Below are positions 22,508 through 31,477 of a DNA stretch of 39,150 bases, piece by piece. The translations under genes and the position numbers were made by a program. Position 1 is the stretch's first letter, and each line of letters starts with the position of its first letter. A model generated the notes under the pieces. It worked only from the letters and a program-made list of their open reading frames with translations. It made no database searches and was not told the origin of the DNA. Where the stretch lies: assembly GCA_001898505.1 (NCBI GenBank), contig MKTZ01000021.1:1-39150 (forward strand), written 5' to 3'. This DNA comes from Sphingobacteriales bacterium 50-39 (lineage in GTDB: Bacteria; Bacteroidota; Bacteroidia; Chitinophagales; Chitinophagaceae).

Positions 22508-24337
22508 TTACGAAAAATAGCCCAGTTTCTTAAGCCGGGAGTAAACAGCGCCCTTTGTGCGGCCGAAATATTCCGCCATCGTTCCTATGGGCGCGCCGGT
22601 GTATGCCATCGTCGTCAATTCTTTGTCCAAATCTGCGGTCCAGGGCTGGTAGGCGTCTTTTTTGCTTTCCGGCTTTTGCCGGGCGGCTTGCAGGCGGCTG
22701 AGATGAGCGGATTTCCCGGTATGGCCGGGGGGAATGGGTTTCTTGCTGGTGTTGACATGGCTGGCAGCCTGGGTGTTAGCGTGGTTGGCTGTTTGAGTGA
22801 CAACGTGTTTGCCTGCCGGGAATCCCTTGGGGATAAGCGTTCCAGGAATATAAAGTTTGTATTTGGCACGCGTCACGGCAACATAGAGCAGGTTTATTTC
22901 TTCATTCCATTTCGCGATGTGCAGCGGCCGCCCCTTCGCCATTTCCAGGTCCTTCAGCTTCTCCAGCCGCTCTTCGGTAATAAAGTCATCCACCAGGTAG
23001 ACCACATCGTATTCCATCCCCTTGGCCCGGTGGACGGTGGAGAAGACCATGTCTGCTCCGGATTTGTCGTCTCCTGCAATATGGAGGTCTTTTAGGGATT
23101 TGATGATACCATAAATTTCGTCTCCATACTCCTTTACTATCTCTGCCATCATTGACAGCTGGACATCCTCTGTTTTTTCAATATATTCTTCCAGTTCATC
23201 CATGTCTTTCATTGACTGGATCAGCTTATCACGTATACGGTCCCGCTGGTTATTTTGGAGGTTGAGCACATCGTACAATGAAGCGCCATCGTCCGCGTAG
23301 GTATAGGAGCTGATGTTCCCTTCGAAATAAATGCGTTGTCCTTTCCTGTTGTCCGTAACATATTCGATGGCTTTCAATAGAAGGCCCAGGTTGGTCCTGG
23401 CGATCGTAGCTTTCGAAACTTCTTTGTTATCGGACCCCATACCGGTGATGGTAACAGGATCGAGATCGTGCAATTTCTTTTTCCAATCCAGGATACCGGA
23501 GGCCAGCCGGGCAATATCCTGCGGGAAGCGGAAACTGGCGGAGAGGTGAAAGGTTTTAAAGTCCGCCCGTTCCAGGGAGTTTATCGCATGCCGCCAGCCA
23601 TAGATCTGCTGGTGTACGTCCCCGACAATAACCTTGGTGGCTTTCTGTTTTAGAAAGACATCGAGCATAACCTCCGAGGCGTCCTGGCCTTCATCAAAAA
23701 GAATGTAGTCATAGGGCAGCATGGGATCGGACAGTTGAAATTTCTTTAAGTAGAAATCATGTGTAATGTCGATGGCTCCTTTGTCCATTCTGGCAAGGAT
23801 CTGTCTCACCCCATTTTCGATGATCGTATAGAACTTACCGACGAACCCCCTGGCGGCATCGTCATGAATAATATCCATGTAATTAAGGTCCTGTACCTTG
23901 GGCTTTTCGCTGTTGCAAAAAAAGGTCAGGAACCTGCTGATATGATTTGCCAGGATATATTCAGCATGTTTTTCACCGTTGCTGCTGAGCTCCAGCAGGT
24001 CCACGATCTCATATGTCTTGTAACTATCGGCCCTTACGTTATATCCGTACGGGTACACGATATGTCTGTAAGCCAGCGAATGGGCTGTTTCGACCTTCAC
24101 GTTGCGGAGTCCGCGGGCCTCGAACTTTCCCGTGGCTTCCAGCCTTACGGATTTATTGAATGCGAGGTACAGGATCCGTGAACCGGCGGGTCGCGAGGCC
24201 GCATATTCAATGATGGTGGTTGTTTTGCCGGAACCGGCTACCGCATTGATCCTGATATTGCCTGTGGAACGGATGATGGCAATTTGTTCTTCGGTGAGTC
24301 CTTTATATGAATTCATAATGCCGGGGATAAAGTCCAT
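22508..24337 (-). CDS. UvrD/Rep-type (FBH1-like) superfamily 1 helicase with C-terminal DNA-binding-like tail
   Basis: About 609 residues from the ATG at 24337 (ATG at 24316 also possible). Helicase motifs: Walker A NAVAGSGKTTT (31-41), YLAFNKSVRLEA (Ia), motif II ILFDEGQDAS, motif III VGDVHQQIYGWRHA, the IARTN motif, and motifs V/VI VFSTVHRAKGMEYDVVYLVD and NLLYVAVTRAK. The overall pattern is closest to the short FBH1-like bacterial helicases, which unwind 3'-5' and act against recombination intermediates. After an alanine/threonine/histidine-rich linker (ANHANTQAASHVNT), a tail of about 50 residues (WTADLDKELTTMAYTG, FGRTKGAVYSRLKKLGY) resembles a Myb/HTH-like domain. It stands alone, divergent from the drug exporter. 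Confidence 0.88.
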   Translation of the reverse strand: MDFIPGIMNSYKGLTEEQIAIIRSTGNIRINAVAGSGKTTTIIEYAASRPAGSRILYLAFNKSVRLEATGKFEARGLRNVKVETAHSLAYRHIVYPYGYNVRADSYKTYEIVDLLELSSNGEKHAEYILANHISRFLTFFCNSEKPKVQDLNYMDIIHDDAARGFVGKFYTIIENGVRQILARMDKGAIDITHDFYLKKFQLSDPMLPYDYILFDEGQDASEVMLDVFLKQKATKVIVGDVHQQIYGWRHAINSLERADFKTFHLSASFRFPQDIARLASGILDWKKKLHDLDPVTITGMGSDNKEVSKATIARTNLGLLLKAIEYVTDNRKGQRIYFEGNISSYTYADDGASLYDVLNLQNNQRDRIRDKLIQSMKDMDELEEYIEKTEDVQLSMMAEIVKEYGDEIYGIIKSLKDLHIAGDDKSGADMVFSTVHRAKGMEYDVVYLVDDFITEERLEKLKDLEMAKGRPLHIAKWNEEINLLYVAVTRAKYKLYIPGTLIPKGFPAGKHVVTQTANHANTQAASHVNTSKKPIPPGHTGKSAHLSRLQAARQKPESKKDAYQPWTADLDKELTTMAYTGAPIGTMAEYFGRTKGAVYSRLKKLGYFS

Positions 24338-24430
24338 GATCAAGGGGGCGAATTTCGGACTATCTGCTGTCCCGGCAAATTTTTATGAGCGTGATCTCCG
24401 CCGGATATGGCCCGATCGGCCCCTCAGAAT

Positions 24431-24475
24431 GTCTATTTTGCACCCCGTAAGAGTCGGGGATAGACAATAGATTTG
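24431..24475 (+). promoter_or_regulatory. Promoter of the drug exporter with interrupted inverted repeat
   Basis: TAGATTTG (24468-24475) matches TAnnTTTG and lies 25 bp before the ATG at 24500. Immediately upstream GTCTAT (24431-24436) and CCCCG (24443-24447) pair with CGGGG (24455-24459) and ATAGAC (24460-24465). This forms a stem with a six-base bulge, or two nested operator half-sites. No good -33 TTG at standard spacing. Confidence 0.45.
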
Positions 24476-24499
24476 CTATAAAAGAAAATCGGACCTTAT

Positions 24500-25720
24500 A
24501 TGAAGGGACATATGAAAATGAGAAGAGCTGAGTTTATTGTCCTGTCGGCCTGTACGATGGCCCTGACGGCATTGGGCATCGACATCATGCTTCCGGCATT
24601 TGCCCAGCTTCGGGAGCATTTTGGGCTTAGCCATGATTCCACGGAAACGTCGAAGATCATTTCGTTCTTTTTTATGGGGCAGGTGGCCCAGATCATCTTT
24701 GGGGTGTTGTCTGACCGATATGGCCGGCTGGCAATCTTACGGATCGGATTCCCGCTTTACATTATCGGTGGGATAGCAGCGGCCTTTGGTCCGGATCTGC
24801 GTATCATGCTGGCGGCACGCTTTGTGGCGGGGGTAGGAGCATCGGCTGTCTTTATGACGACTATTGCGGGTGTGCGGGACCGATTTGTCGGGGATCAGAT
24901 GGCGCGCATCATGTCCCTGATCTTTACCATCTTCCTGTTCACGCCGGTGCTTGCACCTTTCTTAGGCGTGGCCATCCTATCGATAGCATCCTGGAAAATG
25001 GTATTTCTCACCCCTCCCCTGTTTGCGGTCATCGTGTTTATCTGGTCATTGAGACTGGAGGAGTCGCTTCCGCGCGAACAGCGCATTTCGCTGGACTGGT
25101 CGATCATTGGCGGGTCCATCCGGAAAGTGGTGACACACCGGACCTTCCTTCGGTATACGGGTATTACCACGCTGCTTTTCACGGCATTGAGCTCGTATGT
25201 CGCCAGTTCGGAGCATATTATCGGGGACATCTATGGCCGGCCGAAGCTCTTTCCCTGGATCTTCGGAGGCATGGGTCTGGTGATGTCGATGTGCTCCCTG
25301 CTGAATTCCCGCCTGTCCATCAAATATGGGGCGCGTCGGAGCATAAAGGGGCTTCTCAGCGTCTATGCGGTCATCGGGTCGGCCTTGTTGCTGTGTACGT
25401 TCATGGCGGGAGACCCGCCGGATATGCGGTTGTTTTTTGCTGGCGTGACCCTGATGATGGCTATCAACCTGGCTGTCGAACCTAATAGCAGCGCGCTAGC
25501 GCTGGAGCCAATGGGAGATGTGGCGGGTGTGGCATCGTCTGTTTACGGAACGGTCTTCTTTTTCATAGGCGCAACGCTTGGGTCGGTGATAAGCCAATCG
25601 ATGCGCAATGGAGTATTTCCGCTGGCAATGGGTTTTTTTATCCTGGGACTGATCGCGGTATTGCTGGTATTTACCGATCAGCGGTCCGTCGTGCCGGGAA
25701 GGTCGTTACCCAAGTCATAG
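24500..25720 (+). CDS. Bcr/CflA-type MFS multidrug exporter
   Basis: A 406-residue protein with about 12 membrane helices in the DHA1 drug:H+ antiporter family. The opening TMALTALGIDIMLPAFAQL has the D and P of the Bcr/CflA branch. VLSDRYGRLAILRIG is the loop 2-3 signature (motif A). AARFVAGVGASAVFMTTIA matches helix 4 with motif B. It would export small toxic molecules; the substrate is unknown. It has its own TAnnTTTG promoter 25 bp upstream. Its 3' end overlaps the convergent amidohydrolase by 43 bp, so the two transcripts could pair. The gene is full length. Confidence 0.87.
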   Translation: MKGHMKMRRAEFIVLSACTMALTALGIDIMLPAFAQLREHFGLSHDSTETSKIISFFFMGQVAQIIFGVLSDRYGRLAILRIGFPLYIIGGIAAAFGPDLRIMLAARFVAGVGASAVFMTTIAGVRDRFVGDQMARIMSLIFTIFLFTPVLAPFLGVAILSIASWKMVFLTPPLFAVIVFIWSLRLEESLPREQRISLDWSIIGGSIRKVVTHRTFLRYTGITTLLFTALSSYVASSEHIIGDIYGRPKLFPWIFGGMGLVMSMCSLLNSRLSIKYGARRSIKGLLSVYAVIGSALLLCTFMAGDPPDMRLFFAGVTLMMAINLAVEPNSSALALEPMGDVAGVASSVYGTVFFFIGATLGSVISQSMRNGVFPLAMGFFILGLIAVLLVFTDQRSVVPGRSLPKS

Positions 25721-27297
25721 CCCGGCGCTTTATAAACGATGTTGCCATCGATGATGGTCAGTACGCTTTTGGTGGCTGGCAGCTGTTCGAACGGGATGGT
25801 AAAAATGTCCTGTGAAAGGACGGCGAGGTCTGCCAGCATTCCTTTTGCCAGCGTCCCTTTTTCTTTCTCTCTGAACTCGGCATAGGCGTTCGTTCTGGTA
25901 AATGCAATGACGGCTTGCTCCCTGCTGATGTTTTCGCGGGGATTGTCCTGTCCGTTGGATGTAAACATGATATCCTGGAAGGGATTTAATGTTCCGTCGG
26001 GCGAGATACCTACGATAATACCCCGATCTATCAGTGAACGCAGGTGACTGGAGCGGTTGTACTTTGGGGTATGCATTATCAGGACCCCCATTGCCCGGAG
26101 ATCGTTGGCTTCCGATGGGGTGATGTTTGCTGTTGCGTTGTGTTCAATACGCACCCGCCGGCTTTTCCAGGTTTCTCCATCTCCCAATTGTTTCATAAGG
26201 GAAAGAACGAGGGCCAGTGTGCTGTCTCCCGCAATATGTATCATCAGCTGTGTACCGGAGGCAAGCGCTTCCCGGAGAATTTGCTTGAGCGTATCGACTG
26301 GAATGTCAAGTCGACCATACCAGGCGGGGCTGTCGTGATAGGGCTTTTTCATCATGGCATTTTCCTCGAGGGGGGTTCCATCCAATAAATATTTTACACC
26401 GGAGAGATAGGTAAGCCGGGATGGATGTGGATCGACTTTTTTCCATTCTGACAGGCTCCTTCCATTTGCCGTGGCGCCGGGCATGGGAATGATGCGGACC
26501 CGTAAAGGGAGGTTTGCTTCAGAAAAGATGCGTGACAATGCTGAAGGTTCGATACAACAGCTCATGTCTTGCGCTGTCGTGATCCCTGTCTGAAGTTGGA
26601 GAAGGGCATATGAACGCAATGCGTTGACTAAATTCCCGGGTTCGGATGTCCATGCCGCATGCCAAACGGGCCATTGTGCGTATTCAAACAAGGCTCCTGT
26701 GATCCGATGTGACCCCGGGCTCCTTGCATACCATCCCCCTAATGGATCGGCGGCTGTATCCGGTATGTTCAAGATGGCCAAGGCTTTACTATTCACTATA
26801 GCTCCATGGCCCCACATGACCTGCAGGTATACGGGGTGATCGGGTGCGATGCTATCCAGGGCTTTTCTCATGCCGGTGTCTTGCAGTATTGCAAGTCCGA
26901 TGGGCCCGATGATCCATTGACCGGGTCTTGCAATTTTGTATAGTTTCGAGACTGAATCCAGGACGGCTGTTTTGCCAGGCCCCTCCACGGAAAAATCGCT
27001 TGTAAAAGATTGTCCGACGGGTGCAAAAACGCCAAGATGTTCATGGGCGTCATTGAATCCCGGCACGACGGTCCTTCCTGCAAGATCGATCTTTTGGGTT
27101 TTGGAGGATATGAGTTTAAGGATACGCTGATCTGTGCCGACGGCGATGATCCTGTTCCCTTTTATAGCCAGGGCCCGGGCATAAGGCTGTCTGCTGTCGG
27201 AGGTGAATATTTTTCCGTTGAATAAGATGATATCTGCGGATTGTGCACAGGCGGAAGACCCATAACAAACAAACAGTAATAAAATGAAGATTTTCAT
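25678..27297 (-). CDS. Secreted YtcJ-like amidohydrolase (amidohydro_3 type)
   Basis: From the ATG at 27297, a 539-residue exported protein (signal MKIFILLLFVCYGSSACAQ). Family landmarks: DIILFNGKIFTSD, the metal-binding VPGFNDAHEHLG, WGHGAIVNSKALAIL, GVKYLLDGTPLEENAM (the K-x-x-x-DG block), MIHIAGDSTLALVL, RRVRIEHNA, and GISPDGTLNPFQDI. YtcJ-type enzymes are metal-dependent hydrolases of amides or formamides; substrates are mostly unknown. The N-terminal extension to 27360 lacks signal features. The AraC-type gene lies 59 bp upstream on the same strand and probably regulates it. The 3' end overlaps the drug exporter gene by 43 bp in antisense. Confidence 0.87.
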   Translation of the reverse strand: MKIFILLLFVCYGSSACAQSADIILFNGKIFTSDSRQPYARALAIKGNRIIAVGTDQRILKLISSKTQKIDLAGRTVVPGFNDAHEHLGVFAPVGQSFTSDFSVEGPGKTAVLDSVSKLYKIARPGQWIIGPIGLAILQDTGMRKALDSIAPDHPVYLQVMWGHGAIVNSKALAILNIPDTAADPLGGWYARSPGSHRITGALFEYAQWPVWHAAWTSEPGNLVNALRSYALLQLQTGITTAQDMSCCIEPSALSRIFSEANLPLRVRIIPMPGATANGRSLSEWKKVDPHPSRLTYLSGVKYLLDGTPLEENAMMKKPYHDSPAWYGRLDIPVDTLKQILREALASGTQLMIHIAGDSTLALVLSLMKQLGDGETWKSRRVRIEHNATANITPSEANDLRAMGVLIMHTPKYNRSSHLRSLIDRGIIVGISPDGTLNPFQDIMFTSNGQDNPRENISREQAVIAFTRTNAYAEFREKEKGTLAKGMLADLAVLSQDIFTIPFEQLPATKSVLTIIDGNIVYKAPGYDLGNDLPGTTDR

Positions 27298-27356
27298 AAT
27301 CAAAAGTACAGACTGGCTATACCTCTTGCATAGTACAAAAGCGACATCCTGGCGGA

Positions 27357-28175
27357 TCATTCGGTGGAAACGGTGAGCCGGAAAGGGCTTTTTTCACGAT
27401 GCGTCTGCAGGATAGTGGGGGTTACTCCGGTGAATTCCTTAAAATCACGTATCATGTGCATCTGATCGGCGTAGTCGCAGGCATGGGCGATCTTTGTCCA
27501 GGGGATAGCGGGGTTGTTTTCCCGCATGTCCCAGGCCCTGGAAAAGCGAACCAGTCTCGAGAACATCTTTGGGGGTATGCCTATTCTTTCCGAAAACTGT
27601 CTTTCCAATTGCCGGATGCTCACGCATGCCTGCGTTGCCAGCTTGTCAATATTTACGAGCTCTTTGTGACGATTTATCCCAGTGAGCACCTCATCTATTG
27701 GGAGGGTGTTCCTGATATTCTTTGCTTTTGATAATAAAAATTCCTGAACGATGCGGTTCATTTGTTCATAACTGGCGCTATCTCTTATTTGCTGTATGAC
27801 ATTTTCAATGTCACCAAACAACAGCGAGCTATCGATGAACTCATCCAATATATCATTCATGGAGATGCGGAGGAGCCGATGCAATCCGCCTGGCTGGAAA
27901 CACACAATAACGACAAGGGTATTATAGCCGAGGGCCAGATCAACCTTATTGAGTTTGGGGCCGACGATGATGCTGTGGGGTAATTCCACTGAAGGCCGGG
28001 CTTTATCATTGTGACGAACAACCTTGTCGATGGGATAAAAATACATACAATGCTCGGGGTGGGGCGGAAATGGATTGATCGGCCTTGGTTTGCCGGGGTC
28101 CGACACATAATGTGCAAACATGATCCTGCTTACAAGATGTTGTAATGCGGGCTGGGGTGTATAAATAAGGAACAT
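27357..28175 (-). CDS. AraC-family transcriptional regulator
   Basis: A 272-residue regulator. The N-terminal about 160 residues form a sensor domain of the kind found in many Bacteroidota AraC proteins (PFPPHPEHCMYFYPIDKVVR, LVVIVCFQPGGLHRLLRI). The C-terminal about 100 residues carry two helix-turn-helix motifs: NIDKLATQACVSIRQLERQF with GIPPKMFSRLVRFSRA, and WTKIAHACDYADQMHMIRDF with KEFTGVTP. The ligand is unknown. It is followed after 59 bp by the YtcJ-like amidohydrolase and preceded after 28 bp by a small secreted protein gene, all on the same strand, so an operon is likely. Its natural target would be this unit. Confidence 0.88.
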   Translation of the reverse strand: MFLIYTPQPALQHLVSRIMFAHYVSDPGKPRPINPFPPHPEHCMYFYPIDKVVRHNDKARPSVELPHSIIVGPKLNKVDLALGYNTLVVIVCFQPGGLHRLLRISMNDILDEFIDSSLLFGDIENVIQQIRDSASYEQMNRIVQEFLLSKAKNIRNTLPIDEVLTGINRHKELVNIDKLATQACVSIRQLERQFSERIGIPPKMFSRLVRFSRAWDMRENNPAIPWTKIAHACDYADQMHMIRDFKEFTGVTPTILQTHREKSPFRLTVSTE

Positions 28176-28203
28176 GTTGGCTGCGGGTGAGCTGGACGAA
28201 TGA

Positions 28204-28584
28204 TTATTTTAACACGAGGCCGGTCCTTGACAAGTAGAAGGTCATCTTGTTGCCTGCGCCGGAGACATAGCTCATTTTAACGAATAGTTTGCCGTAGTTG
28301 CCCAGAAAAATGATCTTATCTCCCACCTTCATTCTGTCGGTATCAAAATAGGCGCCCAGGACGCATTTGCCGGACTCCTCCCTTACCATATTTTCATTGG
28401 AAGAAAAGCAGATCAGGTGCTTGGTGGTGGTGTTGGGTAACTGGTATCCAATCAATGTGTATTCGGCTTTCTGATCGGGGGCGATGGAAAACTCTTTTGT
28501 CTTTTTGTCAATCTTTCCTATGACCTGGGCGATGGCGCCGGAAGAAATAAATAGCAATAGGCTGAATATTAGGGCTTTATTCAT
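28204..28584 (-). CDS. Small secreted protein, function unknown
   Basis: About 126 residues from the ATG at 28584, with a signal peptide (MNKALIFSLLLFISSGAIAQ). The mature part is beta-rich: EYTLIGYQLPNTTTKHLICF, KVGDKIIFLGNYGKLFVKMS, then a KMTFYLSRTGLVL end. I do not recognise the family. A start seven codons upstream exists but delays the signal. The AraC regulator gene follows after 28 bp on the same strand, suggesting co-transcription. The 228-bp gap upstream of this gene holds no intact gene. Confidence 0.6.
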   Translation of the reverse strand: MNKALIFSLLLFISSGAIAQVIGKIDKKTKEFSIAPDQKAEYTLIGYQLPNTTTKHLICFSSNENMVREESGKCVLGAYFDTDRMKVGDKIIFLGNYGKLFVKMSYVSGAGNKMTFYLSRTGLVLK

Positions 28585-28812
28585 AATGAGGATATTGAGA
28601 TTCATACAGCAAGTAATATACCAGTTTTGGCCAGTTCCGGCTCAAATATTCTTGTTTCGGCGGCAAAGGGGGCGTGCTAAAAACATTCATTCAAGTTCAG
28701 GAAAAATCCTTTCCGTCCGAACCTCCCAAATGCATAGTCGAGGGCCAGATTGGTACGATCATCGGGGAAGCTGTGTTCTCCATTATAAATACCGGATGGG
28801 GTCGGATGATGT

Positions 28813-30012
28813 CTATTGGCAATTGTCTGCCACCAGCTGCCCGTCAATAAATACCTTACATACATGGGTGGTGTATTCGAATGGATCTCCGTCATAGAGG
28901 ACGATGTCACCGTCCTTTCCTTTTTCGATGGAGCCGATGCGTTTGTCCAGTCCCAGTAGTCGTGCGGGGTTCAGCGTGATGGCTTTCAACGCCTCCTCAT
29001 AGGGCAGTCCGTTGGCTGCTGCGACCGCGGCTTCGAAGAGGATCACTCTTGTCTTGGGAACATAACTTTCGTAGCCGCTCTCGATAGACACGGGGATACC
29101 GGCTTTGGTGAGGATGGCTGCATTTTCCATGTTCATATTCGCCATCTCTCCATTGGGGCGGGCCATGGTAGGATGTACAATGAGCTCTACCCCAGCGCTT
29201 TTTATTTTGTCGATGAGCCGGTAGGCCTCCGCGCTGCCTTCGATGACGAGCTTGAGGTTGAATTCTCTGGCTAGGCGGATGGCGGACAGGATATCCAGGG
29301 ATGTGTTGGCGGAGATAAGGGCTTTGACCTCTCCATGCAATAGTTTCACGAGCATCTCCATGTTAAGGTCCTGGGAAGGTTGTTTCGTACTGTCTTTGGC
29401 GCTCATTTTTTTCTCGTAGATCTGCGCTTTTATCAGCTCTGTTCTCAGCATGGCTATTTCCTTGGATTTGGTACCGGGGGAGGTGAAATTGGCTTCTACG
29501 GAGGTGCCAAGGGACATGGCCAGCATTTCAAGAGGTACGACGGTGACTGCGTCTATCAGGCCTGGTTTTGTCTTTGCCACCATGGTCTGTCCGCTGACCA
29601 GCGCTCCGACGCCATGACCGGTGTGAATGGTTGTTACGCCATTGACACGCAGGTAGCCTATCAATGTATCATCCGGATTGTAAGCGTCGATGGCGCGCAG
29701 ATCGGGCTGGATGGGGTTTGACTTTTCAAGCTGGTCCTGGTCGATAGAGATATTCAATGGACCGGACAGACCCACTACGCTTCGGGCATCCACCAGTCCC
29801 GGGGTCACAACCCTGGCCTGGTATACGGTGTAGTTCGAAGGGATCTTCAGGGAGGCGCCTACCTTTTCGATCCTGCCGTCCTTTATTAACACCACTCCAT
29901 TGGTGATGACATCGCCGGCCATTGTATAGACCTTCTCCCCTTTGATGGCTATCTGGGCATGGAGGGAGAGGGTAGTAAATATGAAAAGTATATAATAGAA
30001 TGATTGCTTCAT
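28813..30012 (-). CDS. Amidohydrolase-fold secreted protein lacking all metal ligands (likely pseudoenzyme)
   Basis: A 399-residue exported protein (signal MKQSFYYILFIFTTLSLHAQ) clearly related to the gene 39 bp upstream. The amidohydrolase scaffold is kept: a GEKVYTMAGDVI start, TPGLVDARS, GVTTIHTGHGVGALVSGQT and an intact ALKAITLNPARLLGLDKRIG end. The metal and catalytic positions are replaced. HxH of the neighbour (H87, H89) aligns with R77 and V79; its HFHTH region with LISAN; H269/H270 with E258/G259; and D325/D326 with G313/Y314. The frame is intact with no stops, so it looks kept by selection, perhaps as a structural or regulatory partner of the active paralogue. The alignment was done by eye. 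Confidence 0.85.
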   Translation of the reverse strand: MKQSFYYILFIFTTLSLHAQIAIKGEKVYTMAGDVITNGVVLIKDGRIEKVGASLKIPSNYTVYQARVVTPGLVDARSVVGLSGPLNISIDQDQLEKSNPIQPDLRAIDAYNPDDTLIGYLRVNGVTTIHTGHGVGALVSGQTMVAKTKPGLIDAVTVVPLEMLAMSLGTSVEANFTSPGTKSKEIAMLRTELIKAQIYEKKMSAKDSTKQPSQDLNMEMLVKLLHGEVKALISANTSLDILSAIRLAREFNLKLVIEGSAEAYRLIDKIKSAGVELIVHPTMARPNGEMANMNMENAAILTKAGIPVSIESGYESYVPKTRVILFEAAVAAANGLPYEEALKAITLNPARLLGLDKRIGSIEKGKDGDIVLYDGDPFEYTTHVCKVFIDGQLVADNCQ

Positions 30013-30050
30013 GATTTAAAATTTTGCTTTTGAGGGGTTGCGGGCGCCTG

Positions 30051-31379
30051 TTATCTTTCGTCGCTCCATTCGTAGTCTTTGTCATCATCCTCCTGTGCTC
30101 CTTCGGGGGTATAGACCTTGTACCCTCCCACTGCGAAGGTTTTGTCGGAGGGTATCGATCTGTCGTATCGTTTGAGTCCTTCTACCCATGTCTGTTCTAC
30201 ATGGGTATACACACTGAAGGGATCACCCGTGAGGATCACGAAGTCGGCGTCCTTGCCTTTTTCCAGCGAGCCGATCCTGCTACCCAGGTCCAGCATACGG
30301 GCGCCGGCAATGGTCAGCGCTTCCAGCGCTTTTTGACGGGACATTCCTTCCCGGACGCTGAGGGCGGCGCTGCGCATCAGGAACCTCGAGTCTGTTATAG
30401 GGTCATCGGTATGTATGGCTACAGGCACGCCGGCCTTTTCCAGCAGGGCGCCGTTCTTTGGGGAGAAGTTCATCGCTTCCAGCTTGCCGCCGGGGGCATC
30501 GATATTGATGATAGAACACGGCACTCCTGCGGCGGCAATGGCGTCTATCACTTTCCAGGCTTCGGATACGTGGTGCAATACCACCCGAAAACCAAATTCC
30601 TTTTTCAGACGCAGGACGGTGAGGATGTCATTTAGTTTATGGGTATGAAAGTGAACGATCCGCCGGCCTTCCAATACTTCTACCAGCGATTCCATGCGTA
30701 GATCCCTCTCCGGCATCTTTGTCGAGTCCTTTTTCGCAATGGCGGAGTCCATCTTCTTTTTGTATTCTACGGCCTTTACAAATAATTCCCTATCCATGGC
30801 TGCGGACTTGGCCCGTGTGCCGGGAAACCCATTGGTGCCGCGCATGGAGTTGGTGCCATTGGCCATTTTCATACCACCGTATACTCCTTTTTCATTGACC
30901 TCGAGCATTCCTTCGATGTCCACCGATTGACGCATCTTGAGGTAGATGGTCTGCCCGCTCATGAGATGTCCGGAGCCGGGCATTATGTTGGCTGTTGTGA
31001 TCCCGCCTGCCAGCGCCTTTTTAAAACTATTACTGGAAGGATTGACGGCATCGAGTACCCGCACTTCGGGGTTGAGCGCATTTGAGTTATCGCCTCCTTC
31101 CGGTCCGCCGATGTGCGAGTGTGTATCCACGATGCCTGGAATAATGACCTTTCCGGTGGCATCGACGACCTCGGCATCCGAAGGTATGGAAGTGGTGGCA
31201 TCCCCGACCGCGAGTATGCGGCCTTTCTGAACGATTAAAATGCCTTTTTCAATAGCGGGCCCTGTCACAGGATAAATAAGGGCGCCCTTGAAGGCAATGG
31301 GTCTGTCCTGTGCGTGTCCGTGTAGATCCAGGAGCAGCAGGAGGTTTACCAGCACTCCCGCGAGTAAATGTTTTTTCAT
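30051..31379 (-). CDS. Secreted metal-dependent amidohydrolase (imidazolonepropionase-like)
   Basis: A 442-residue exported protein (signal about 1-23, ending GHAQ). It carries the full amidohydrolase set: VDTHSHIGG with H87 and H89, an HFHTH segment (243-247), VLHHVSEAW with H269/H270, and IHTDDP with D325/D326. Other family blocks are GGITTANIMPGSGHLMSGQT and EALTIAGARMLDLGSRIGSL. Relatives hydrolyse cyclic amides and dipeptide-like compounds in the periplasm; the substrate is unknown. The C-terminus has an acidic tail (QEDDDKDYEWSDER). A paralogue follows after 39 bp on the same strand, and the two probably share a transcript and may form a complex. Confidence 0.87.
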   Translation of the reverse strand: MKKHLLAGVLVNLLLLLDLHGHAQDRPIAFKGALIYPVTGPAIEKGILIVQKGRILAVGDATTSIPSDAEVVDATGKVIIPGIVDTHSHIGGPEGGDNSNALNPEVRVLDAVNPSSNSFKKALAGGITTANIMPGSGHLMSGQTIYLKMRQSVDIEGMLEVNEKGVYGGMKMANGTNSMRGTNGFPGTRAKSAAMDRELFVKAVEYKKKMDSAIAKKDSTKMPERDLRMESLVEVLEGRRIVHFHTHKLNDILTVLRLKKEFGFRVVLHHVSEAWKVIDAIAAAGVPCSIINIDAPGGKLEAMNFSPKNGALLEKAGVPVAIHTDDPITDSRFLMRSAALSVREGMSRQKALEALTIAGARMLDLGSRIGSLEKGKDADFVILTGDPFSVYTHVEQTWVEGLKRYDRSIPSDKTFAVGGYKVYTPEGAQEDDDKDYEWSDER

Positions 31380-31477
31380 GCAACTGCTTTTAGGGGGTAT
31401 CGAGAGGATAATTTACAGAAAAACCTGCAAATACGGAGCGGGTTATTCGGACTGGTCCTGCCGGCTGGTGGGCGGGA

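Noticed and set aside
28677..28810. Minus-strand frame with a protein-like end (TNLALDYAFGRFGRKGFF)
   Set aside because: It might be a relic of an outer-membrane protein C-terminus, but it has no own start, overlaps the neighbouring gene at its beginning, and I could not name the family with confidence.
30024..30635. Plus-strand open frame of about 203 codons
   Set aside because: Antisense to the active amidohydrolase; composition reflects the codon bias of that gene.
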